From: JBDTLH01 sp039934875
GTDB taxonomy: Bacteria > Acidobacteriota > Terriglobia > Terriglobales > Acidobacteriaceae
Direction of reading: 5' to 3'
Assembly: GCA_039934875.1 (NCBI GenBank)
Contig: JBDTLH010000290.1
Coordinates: 1 to 13,598, forward strand
DNA: 13,598 bases
The position numbers and the translations under genes were made by a program. The notes below the pieces were generated by a model, which saw only the letters and a list, made by a program, of their open reading frames with translations, searched no databases and was not told where the DNA came from. Within the stretch, counting starts at the first letter, position 1. Each line of letters opens with the position of its first letter. Positions 6,846 through 12,335 of this stretch are shown piece by piece.

Positions 6846-7466
6846 ATGAAAACCATGATTGCGGTGGAGTTGGAAAAAAAGGCGGAGGCGAAGCTGCCCA
6901 CGCAGTGGGGCGAATTTCGCATACTGGGATTCGAAGGCAAGGCCGCCGGCAGCGAGAAGATCGAGTCGGTGGTCGCGCTGGTGATGGCAGATGGAGATAT
7001 TGCCGAGGGAGCGCCGCTGGTGCGCGTCCACTCGCAGTGCCTCACGGGAGATGTTTTTTCGTCGCTGCGCTGCGACTGCCGGCAGCAACTGGAGATGGCG
7101 CTGGGCATGATCGCCGCCGAAGGCCGCGGCATCCTGATCTATGAGCAACAGGAAGGGCGCGGGATCGGCTTGATGGCGAAGCTGCAGGCGTATGAGCTGC
7201 AGGAGCAGGGGCGCGATACGGTCGAAGCGAACGAAGAGCTCGGATTCAAAGCGGATGAGCGGGAGTTTGCCGTCCCGGCCGCGGTGTTGCGCGCGCTGGG
7301 AGTAACGCGGGTGCGGCTGCTGTCGAATAATCCGAGCAAGGTCAAGGCGGTCGAAGAGGCGGGAGTGCGGGTCATTGAGCGCGTATCAGCGGCAGTAGAG
7401 GAGCACCAGGACTCCGCGGCGTATCTGCGCACCAAGCGAGAGAAGATGGGGCATCTGATCGGATGA
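6846..7466 (+). CDS. ribA: GTP cyclohydrolase II (RibA), stand-alone
   Basis: RibA opens GTP to 2,5-diamino-6-ribosylamino-4(3H)-pyrimidinone 5'-phosphate with release of formate and pyrophosphate, the first step of riboflavin synthesis. The 206 residues match the single-domain enzyme; there is no fused RibB domain. The zinc cysteines are C65, C76 and C78 in VHSQCLTGDVFSSLRCDC. The GTP-binding and catalytic stretch is IYEQQEGRGIGLMAKLQAY (98-116), with Y99 and R105. AYELQEQGRDTVEANEELGF, RLLSNNPSKV and the C-terminal TKREKMGHLIG are near-identical to E. coli motifs. One departure is Y-E-Q-Q-E-G-R where E. coli has Y-H-R-Q-E-G-R; I believe this is common in Acidobacteria. The start at 6846 is supported by AGGAG. 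The stop TGA overlaps the ATG of the NUDIX gene, so the two are translationally coupled. Confidence 0.94.
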   Translation: MKTMIAVELEKKAEAKLPTQWGEFRILGFEGKAAGSEKIESVVALVMADGDIAEGAPLVRVHSQCLTGDVFSSLRCDCRQQLEMALGMIAAEGRGILIYEQQEGRGIGLMAKLQAYELQEQGRDTVEANEELGFKADEREFAVPAAVLRALGVTRVRLLSNNPSKVKAVEEAGVRVIERVSAAVEEHQDSAAYLRTKREKMGHLIG

Positions 7467-8029
7467 CGCAGACGAAAACGAAAACGAAGCCGCGAGTGAA
7501 GATCATTTCGCGGAAGCAGGCGTACCAGGGACCGGTCTTTGGCGTCACCACGTATGAATTAAAGGAGCCGGGCGGAATCAAAGTGCGGCGCGATGTGGTG
7601 ACGCACAGCGGATCAGTGGTGATTCTGGCGCTGGCGGAGCCGTCGCGCGGGCCTGAGGTGTTGCTGGTTCGGCAATACCGGCATCCGGCGCGGGACTACT
7701 TGTGGGAGCTGCCGGCGGGGCGTAAAGATGAGGGCGAAGAGTTGCTCGCGGCAGCGAAGCGCGAACTGCTGGAGGAGACGGGGATCTCCGCGCGCAAATG
7801 GAAGCACGGCTTTCGCTTCTGGGCGAGCCCTGGATTCCTGGACGAAACCATGGACATCTTTCTGGCGCAAGGCTTGACGCATGGCGACGCGCATCCGGAA
7901 GAAGATGAAAATATCGAAGTAAATTTTGTGCCGTTGCCGCGCGCGCTGAGAATGGTGATGCAGGGCATTATCGTGGACGCGAAGACCATGACGGGAATCT
8001 TGTGGCTGGCGCGGAAGCTGCACATTTAA
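7463..8029 (+). CDS. NUDIX hydrolase, ADP-ribose pyrophosphatase-like
   Basis: The 188-residue NUDIX enzyme hydrolyses a nucleoside diphosphate linked to another moiety; by overall layout ADP-ribose or a similar sugar nucleotide is most likely. The NUDIX box is complete at about residues 90-112: GRKDEGEELLAAAKRELLEETGI fits G-x5-E-x7-R-E-U-x-E-E-x-G-U. It is preceded by VLLVRQYRHPARDYLWELPAG, the typical NudF/ADPRase approach to the box, and followed by FWASPGFLDETMDIFLA, whose P and E residues are also typical of that branch. The ATG overlaps the ribA stop (ATGA, 7463-7466), so expression follows ribA. That coupling raises the possibility of a substrate from flavin or GTP metabolism, such as FAD, but nothing in the sequence proves it. 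The gene is convergent with queC. Confidence 0.9.
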   Translation: MTQTKTKTKPRVKIISRKQAYQGPVFGVTTYELKEPGGIKVRRDVVTHSGSVVILALAEPSRGPEVLLVRQYRHPARDYLWELPAGRKDEGEELLAAAKRELLEETGISARKWKHGFRFWASPGFLDETMDIFLAQGLTHGDAHPEEDENIEVNFVPLPRALRMVMQGIIVDAKTMTGILWLARKLHI

Positions 8030-8032
8030 ACA

Positions 8033-8066
8033 TAGATCCTTCGACTCGCCGTTCGCTCAGGATGGC
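8033..8066. repeat. dispersed-type palindromic repeat between NUDIX and queC
   Basis: The segment from AGATCCTTCGACTCGC to GTTCGCTCAGGATGGCA has ATCCT (8036-8040) and AGGAT (8059-8063) as inverted ends. Read on the minus strand it is CCATCCTGAGCGAACGGCGA then GTCGAAGGATCT, a string I recognise as a common interspersed intergenic sequence in Acidobacteria and some other phyla. It lies between two convergent genes and contains the queC stop codon (8057-8059). Copy number cannot be seen from this window. Confidence 0.55.
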
Positions 8067-8758
8067 ACACTGCTGTATCGCGCAGGATCGTTCGTGTGTG
8101 CTTCGGCGAAGCCTTTGAGGCGCAGCAGGCAGGCGTCGCAACGTCCGCAAGCCAGACCTTCATGGCTGGGATCGTAACAACTGGTGGTTAAGCTGTAATC
8201 TACGCCAAGCGCGAGTCCGAGGGTGATGATCTGCGCTTTGCTCATGTCGATCAGCGGAGTGTGAATGCGAATGGGGTCTCCTTCCACGCCGCGCCGGGTT
8301 GCGAGATTTGCCATCTGTTGGTAGGCGTGGATGTATTCGGGGCGGCAATCAGGATATCCGCTGTAGTCGAGGGCGTTGACGCCGAGAAAGATGTCATTGC
8401 AAGAGAAGGGGATTACCTCGGCATAGGCCAGCGCGAACGATAGAAAAATGGTATTGCGCGCTGGAACATAAGTGATGGGAATGCCGCTGCCGGTAATTTC
8501 TGCGGCGGTTTCGTGTTTGGGAACGGGTATCTCGGCGGTGAGGGCGGAACCTCCGAACTGGCGCAAGTCGATATCGAGGATGATGTGGCGGGCGACACCG
8601 GCGCGTTCCGCAATGCGTTTGGCGGCTTCGATTTCGTGTTGGTGGCGCTGTCCGTAACGGAAGCTCAGCGCATAGAGGTCGAATCCTTCGCTCTTGGCGA
8701 TAGCCAGGCAGGTGGTGGAGTCGAGGCCTCCGCTGAGCAGAATGACGGCGGAGCTCAA
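8057..8758 (-). CDS. queC: 7-cyano-7-deazaguanine synthase (QueC), TTG start
   Basis: QueC converts 7-carboxy-7-deazaguanine, ammonia and ATP to preQ0, the precursor of queuosine in tRNA. With a TTG start at 8758 the protein has 233 residues, the normal length. The PP-loop is SGGLDSTTC (9-17). LSFRYGQRHQHEI (31-43) and VPARNTIFLSFALAYAE (98-114) are family signatures. The zinc site is C194, C204, C207 and C210 in CYDPSHEGLACGRCDACLLR. No ATG exists near the conserved start SSAVILLSGG; TTG at 8758 has GGAG seven bases upstream and overlaps the stop of the aminotransferase gene as TTGA, so the two are coupled. A TTG at 8800 would add 14 low-complexity residues and is less likely. The stop codon lies within a palindromic repeat. 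Other queuosine genes (queD, queE) are absent from the window. Confidence 0.95.
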   Translation of the reverse strand: MSSAVILLSGGLDSTTCLAIAKSEGFDLYALSFRYGQRHQHEIEAAKRIAERAGVARHIILDIDLRQFGGSALTAEIPVPKHETAAEITGSGIPITYVPARNTIFLSFALAYAEVIPFSCNDIFLGVNALDYSGYPDCRPEYIHAYQQMANLATRRGVEGDPIRIHTPLIDMSKAQIITLGLALGVDYSLTTSCYDPSHEGLACGRCDACLLRLKGFAEAHTNDPARYSSVPS

Positions 8759-9948
8759 GCTGCTGCTCCGGCCCCTTCCAGAGCGCTGAGGCGGCGGCAA
8801 CCCTCGGCGAGATCGGCTTCGGTTTTCGCGAAGCAGAAGCGCAGCATGTTGTTGGCGGAAGGAGTCTCCGGTCGGAAGAAGGCGGAGCCGGGGACGGCGG
8901 CGACCCCCGCACGTTCCAGCAATGCCATGGCACGTTGCTTGCTGTCTCTTCCGGGAAGCGAAGAAGCGTCGGCGAGCACATAGTATGCGCCTTGCGGGAT
9001 GCTAGGCTTGAGGCCCGCTTTCATGAGCGCATCGCAGAGCATATCGCGCTTGTTGGCGTAGTCGGCGGCGAGCTCCGCGTAGAACACGTCGCCCAGTTCG
9101 TTCAATCCGGCGGTCACGCCAACCTGCAAGGGAGAGGGCGCGCAGATGTAGGTGAGGTCGTGGAAGTACGCCATCGCCGGCTTCCAGCGGGCGGCGCAGG
9201 CGAGATATCCCAGACGCCATCCGGTGACGCTGAAGGTCTTGGAGAAGCCGGAGATGGTAATCGTGCGTTCGGACATGCCGGGCAAGGTCGCCATAGAGAT
9301 ATGTTTGCGGCCGTCGTAGAGAAAGTATTCGTAGATCTCGTCGGTGAAGACGAAGAAATCGTGGCGCTGTGCCAGGTCGGCGATGAATTCGAGTTCGTCG
9401 CGGGTGAAAACTTTGCCGCCGGGGTTGGCGGGCGAGTTGACGATGATCGCCTTGGTCCTGGAAGTAATGGCGTGGGTGAGCGCGTCGCGATCGATCTCCC
9501 AATCAGGAGCGGGAAGCGCGATGATCACAGGCTTTGCGCCAAGCGCGGCTATTAGATTGGTGTGATAGTTATAGAACGGTTCGAAGGCGATGACCTCGTC
9601 CCCAGGATCAAGCAGGGCGGTGCAGGCGGCATAGAAGGCCCCGGTTGAGCCGGAGGTGACGAGGACTTCGCGCTCCGGATCGGCGTCTATGCCGTTGTAA
9701 GAGAGAAGCTTGCGGGCGATTGCCTGGCGCAGCGGGGGAATGCCGTCCATGCGCACGTATTGGTTGATGCCCGCGGCGATGGCCTCTTCGGCGGCGCGGC
9801 GAATGAGGTCAGGCGTGGGAGTATCGCAGACGCCCTGCGCCAGGTTGATTCCCTTGACGCGCTCGCACTCAACAGACATGATGCGGATTTCAGAGGGAAC
9901 GATGGAGGCAGAGATGGCGCTGGTACGAAGTTTGGATTGCTTTTCCAC
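8755..9948 (-). CDS. PLP-dependent class I/II aminotransferase
   Basis: The 397-residue fold-type I aminotransferase shows NLAQGVCDTPTPDL at 35-48, VTSGSTGAFYAACTALLDPGDEV (97-119, cofactor phosphate loop and substrate region) and AFEPFYNYHTN (121-131). N175 is in NSPANPGGK, D203 in FTDEIYEYF pairs with the PLP nitrogen, K237 in SGFSKTFSVTGWRLGY is the Schiff-base lysine, and R245 is in the same motif. The set resembles the aspartate/kynurenine-type aminotransferases (PatA, KAT-like), but the substrate cannot be read from sequence. The start is a GTG at 9948 without a clear Shine-Dalgarno; it is kept because the conserved IVPSEIR motif before the first internal ATG (9879) belongs to the family. 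queC follows with a 4-base overlap. A 7-bp tandem repeat lies in the upstream gap. Confidence 0.9.
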   Translation of the reverse strand: MEKQSKLRTSAISASIVPSEIRIMSVECERVKGINLAQGVCDTPTPDLIRRAAEEAIAAGINQYVRMDGIPPLRQAIARKLLSYNGIDADPEREVLVTSGSTGAFYAACTALLDPGDEVIAFEPFYNYHTNLIAALGAKPVIIALPAPDWEIDRDALTHAITSRTKAIIVNSPANPGGKVFTRDELEFIADLAQRHDFFVFTDEIYEYFLYDGRKHISMATLPGMSERTITISGFSKTFSVTGWRLGYLACAARWKPAMAYFHDLTYICAPSPLQVGVTAGLNELGDVFYAELAADYANKRDMLCDALMKAGLKPSIPQGAYYVLADASSLPGRDSKQRAMALLERAGVAAVPGSAFFRPETPSANNMLRFCFAKTEADLAEGCRRLSALEGAGAAA

Positions 9949-9973
9949 GCAACTATAGGGTAACGCTAAAAGC

Positions 9974-10001
9974 AGTTTCGAGTTTCAAGTTTCAAATTTC
10001 A
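9974..10001. repeat. heptamer tandem repeat, four units (AGTTTCA type)
   Basis: Four 7-base units stand in a row: AGTTTCG, AGTTTCA, AGTTTCA, AATTTCA, then AAGTCAG. They lie in the 129-base gap upstream of the aminotransferase. Function unknown. Such AT-rich heptamer runs are, as far as I recall, frequent in acidobacterial intergenic regions. The rest of the gap (to 10077) shows nothing I can name. Confidence 0.75.
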
Positions 10002-10077
10002 AAGTCAGAGGCGAACCGCGGGCCACGCGGAGGAGCGCAGATAGAATGGGTTGACTCGGCCAATCGAATCGGTGGGT

Positions 10078-10515
10078 TCATGCGGGGCGCCTAATTGCGC
10101 CGGTTTTTCTGCTTCGGACCGTAGAACCGGCATGTTTCTTACCTCGCACCTTGCTCAGCCGCGATGGTTGTACTAAAACCTCAGCCGGAATTTCGAGCTT
10201 GGCGTGCAACTTGCGTATCATGTTCAGCGAAAGCGGACTATCGCCTCGCATAACTTCGTAGACACGAGTCCGCTGACCGATTATACCGATCAAAGCGTCA
10301 TATCCCTTTCCCTCTTGTTCCAATCGGAATTTGATCGCGTCGATCGGATGAGGAACCTCGATAGGATAGTGCTCACGTTCGTATGACTCTAATAGCGTGA
10401 CCAGAACGTCCAGTTCGTCGCTATCGGCAGTACCTGACTCGGCTTCCCAGAGGTCCTCCACCCGGTGCAACGTGTCGTGATAATCGGTCGTGCTTCTGAT
10501 TGGCCTAATCTCCAT
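10078..10515 (-). CDS. HigA-type antitoxin-like HTH protein, no toxin partner
   Basis: The 145-residue protein resembles the HigA-type antitoxin / HTH regulator group (COG5499-like). Residues 1-60 hold the family N-terminal part: MEIRPIRSTTDYHDTLHRVEDL, then GTADSDELDVLVTLLESYEREHYPI and PIDAIKFRLEQ. A Cro/C1-like helix-turn-helix follows at about 66-115: YDALIGIIGQRTRVYEVMRG, then PLSLNMIRKLHAKLEIPAEVL. Residues 117-145 are a basic tail (SKVRGKKHAGSTVRSRKTG). Such proteins usually neutralise a HigB-type RNase and repress their own operon, but no higB lies on either side. Only 12 bases separate it from the upstream CoA-binding gene, so the two may share a transcript; GGTGA precedes the ATG. 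G+C is about one half by eye, against about 60% around it, which suggests later acquisition. Confidence 0.78.
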   Translation of the reverse strand: MEIRPIRSTTDYHDTLHRVEDLWEAESGTADSDELDVLVTLLESYEREHYPIEVPHPIDAIKFRLEQEGKGYDALIGIIGQRTRVYEVMRGDSPLSLNMIRKLHAKLEIPAEVLVQPSRLSKVRGKKHAGSTVRSRKTGAIRRPA

Positions 10516-10527
10516 ATTTCACCGTCT

Positions 10528-10941
10528 TTATGAGCGCATGTACTTGCGGTGGTCTTTGAGGATGCAGCGGTCCATGATAACTCTTACGCCGGCGGCTTCG
10601 GCGCGCTGCGCGGCTTCATTGTGGATAACGGTTTCCTGGAGCCAGAGGTAAGGAATTTTGAGGCGGATTACCTGGTCCACAATTTCAGGGACGGCGTCGG
10701 GAGTGCGGAAGACGTCCACCAGATCGATCTTCGCGCTCTCGGGTATATCGGCGAGCGACGGGTAAGATTTTTCGCCGAGCACGTGGTCCACTGTAGGATT
10801 GACGGGGATGATGCGGTATCCTTGCTGTTGCATATAGGCCGAGACGCCGTAGCTCGGTCTGCCAGGGCTGGCGGAAAGTCCGACCACGGCGATGGTCTTA
10901 ATCAGGTGCAGTATCTCCTGTATGCTCGCGAGATCCTTCAT
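10528..10941 (-). CDS. CoA-binding domain protein (YccU-like)
   Basis: The 137-residue protein is a single Rossmann-type CoA-binding domain (CoA_binding_2 family), the normal size for YccU-like proteins. The start at 10941 is chosen because AGGA lies six bases upstream and MKDLASIQEILHLIKTIAVVGLS is the usual N-terminus; a longer in-frame ATG at 11043 would add 34 unrelated residues. Features: IAVVGLSASPGRPSYGVSAYM (17-37, nucleotide-binding loop), IIPVNPTVDHVLGEKSYPSL (44-63), IDLVDVFRTPDAVPEIVD (72-89), the LWLQETVIHNEAA block (99-111) with the conserved Q-E, and VIMDRCILKDHRKY at the end (C126 conserved). It probably binds a CoA thioester in the cytoplasm; its physiological role is not known. 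The HigA-like gene follows at 12 bases. Confidence 0.9.
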   Translation of the reverse strand: MKDLASIQEILHLIKTIAVVGLSASPGRPSYGVSAYMQQQGYRIIPVNPTVDHVLGEKSYPSLADIPESAKIDLVDVFRTPDAVPEIVDQVIRLKIPYLWLQETVIHNEAAQRAEAAGVRVIMDRCILKDHRKYMRS

Positions 10942-10995
10942 GGCTGTTCCTATTGTAAAGAAGCGCGGCTGGACGCAGGTTGCTGGACAGAGATG

Positions 10996-11025
10996 AAGCA
11001 GGTCCGGTTGAAGCCTTTCCTGCTT
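10996..11025. repeat. inverted repeat AAGCAGG / CCTGCTT in the divergent gap
   Basis: Perfect 7-bp arms (10996-11002 and 11019-11025) are separated by 16 bases, in the 146-base region between the divergent CoA-binding and opgC genes. It may be an operator or a leader hairpin of opgC. No clear -35/-10 pair can be assigned here. Confidence 0.35.
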
Positions 11026-11087
11026 ACCACTCTTCCTCTTCACAAAACTTCACATTTGCCGCCGGGTTTATCTTCATCGAAGACACC

Positions 11088-12212
11088 ATGCAACGACTGA
11101 CAGAACTCGATGCAGCTCGCGGATTCATGCTGGTCTGGATGACCGTCACGCATCTGCCGACCAGCCTGAGCAACTGGACCAACCAGCCGTTTGGCTTCGT
11201 CTCCGCGTCGGAGGGGTTTATCTTTCTCGCCGCATTGTTTACCGGGCGCATCTACTTCCGGTTGGGCGAGAGAAGCGGCGCCCTCGCCATGTGCCGCAAG
11301 CTGTGGGCGAGAGCGCTTGACCTCTACGGCTACCATCTTCTGCTGCTATCGTTTGCCTTTTTGGTTATGGGAACGATCGCGACTCGCGGCGATTTTCCCG
11401 CAGTGCACAACTTACTCGATTACTATTTCGCCACCGGGCATGAACAAGCGCTGGTCGAAGGCGCGCTGCTGATCTATCGCCCGCCGCTGCTAGACATCCT
11501 GCCGATGTACATCATCTTTCTCTTGCTCACATCAGTGCTCCTGGTGGTTACGGCGCGGGTCGGATGGAAGTACATTCTGGGCGGAAGTTTCACCATCTGG
11601 CTAGCGGCGCAATTTGGATTTGGCGAGCTTCTGCATGGTTTCTTGGCCCGCCACTTTGGCCTGGCAATCCCGATCAATGAGATGGGATCATTCGATACCT
11701 GGGCGTGGCAACTGGTGTGGGTATTCGGCCTGTGGTTCGGGGTCCGCTGGGCCAAGGACGATCTGCCTTTGCGACTCTGGGCGAAGCGCTTGACCATTCC
11801 CGCATTGATGATTGTTCCTGCGCTGATTGCCGCACGCTATGCGACGATGAACGTCTCCGATTTTGGAATGCTTGGCTCCGCGCTCGATAAATGGCATCTG
11901 GGGGCGGTGCGCATCGTCGATTTCGCGGCAATTGCAGTGCTGCTGGTCCGCTTTCAAAAAATGGTCAAGCCACTCGCGATTAAGCCTCTGATCGTCCTGG
12001 GACAATCCTCGCTTCAGGTCTTCTGCGTGCACCTGCTGTTTGTCTTCTTCGGCCTTGCGGTGATGGGCACCGCTGAAGTCATGAGCGGATGGCAGAAACT
12101 CGCCGTGTTGGCAGTGACCTTCCCGGCACTGCTGCTGACGGCGAAACATGCCGCGGACGCAAAATCGGTCCAACCCGGTCAAAGCCCGAAGCTGGCGCAG
12201 GTACACGGCTAA
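11088..12212 (+). CDS. OpgC-like membrane acyltransferase
   Basis: The 374-residue polytopic membrane protein has about ten hydrophobic segments. The start at 11088 gives MQRLTELDAARGFMLVWMTVTHLP, the typical first span of OpgC-domain and related acyltransferase-3 proteins (D-x-x-R-G followed by a helix with a conserved His). FGFVSASEGFIFLAALFTGR follows at about 35-54 and matches the S-x-x-E-x-F-I-F-L-A-G pattern of OpgC. Further features are IYRPPLLDILPMYIIFLLL (about 124-142) and LIVLGQSSLQVFCVHLLFVFF near 300-320. In Proteobacteria OpgC adds succinyl groups to periplasmic glucans; no opgG or opgH homologue is nearby, so the acceptor here is unknown. Upstream in-frame codons to 10980 are not family-like and are excluded. 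The C-terminal 25 residues are soluble. No good Shine-Dalgarno is seen. Confidence 0.82.
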   Translation: MQRLTELDAARGFMLVWMTVTHLPTSLSNWTNQPFGFVSASEGFIFLAALFTGRIYFRLGERSGALAMCRKLWARALDLYGYHLLLLSFAFLVMGTIATRGDFPAVHNLLDYYFATGHEQALVEGALLIYRPPLLDILPMYIIFLLLTSVLLVVTARVGWKYILGGSFTIWLAAQFGFGELLHGFLARHFGLAIPINEMGSFDTWAWQLVWVFGLWFGVRWAKDDLPLRLWAKRLTIPALMIVPALIAARYATMNVSDFGMLGSALDKWHLGAVRIVDFAAIAVLLVRFQKMVKPLAIKPLIVLGQSSLQVFCVHLLFVFFGLAVMGTAEVMSGWQKLAVLAVTFPALLLTAKHAADAKSVQPGQSPKLAQVHG

Positions 12213-12220
12213 CGCCGATC

Positions 12221-12335
12221 TCTAGCGAAACTCTGATTAAGTGGAGACCTGCCTGCGCAGCAGGCACGATCTTTAGTCCGGTTCGCATTGCACGCGAATG
12301 GTCTCCAGACGGGCGTTGTTCAGAGTTTCCCTACA
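12221..12335. repeat. 115-bp element with terminal inverted repeats and nested hairpins
   Basis: This fills the gap between convergent opgC and prfB. The outer arms are TCTAGCGAAACTCTGA (12221-12236) and, read in reverse complement from 12335 to 12320, TGTAGGGAAACTCTGA: 14 of 16 positions match, the inner ten perfectly. Inside them lie perfect 8-bp arms TGGAGACC (12242-12249) and GGTCTCCA (12300-12307). These enclose two hairpins: TGCCTGC-GCA-GCAGGCA (12250-12266, 7 bp) and TTCGC/GCGAA (12282-12298, 5 bp plus one possible G-U pair). The result is a three-way junction with both hairpins abutting the central stem. The prfB stop codon (12331-12333) is inside the right arm. There is no T tract as in an ordinary terminator. 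Confidence 0.75.

Noticed and set aside
8759..8800. Upstream TTG start giving a longer QueC
   Set aside because: It adds 14 residues of P, R and S that are not part of the family. TTG at 8758 has GGAG at good spacing and the usual N-terminus.
8759..8900. preQ1 riboswitch before queC
   Set aside because: The region is coding sequence of the aminotransferase and the start codons overlap, so there is no leader.
8935..9555. Plus-strand frame of 206 codons opposite the aminotransferase
   Set aside because: It is antisense to all catalytic motifs of the aminotransferase and has no independent support.
9974..10001. Possible CRISPR-like repeat
   Set aside because: The units are 7 bases long with no spacers and no cas genes; it is a simple tandem run.
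10516..10527. Place for a higB toxin beside the HigA-like gene
   Set aside because: There are only 12 bases, and no HigB-like frame occurs in the 129-base gap on the other side.
12250..12266. Intrinsic terminator for opgC
   Set aside because: The 7-bp hairpin is strong, but only three T residues follow it after a CGATC gap. It is better described as part of the larger inverted-repeat element.
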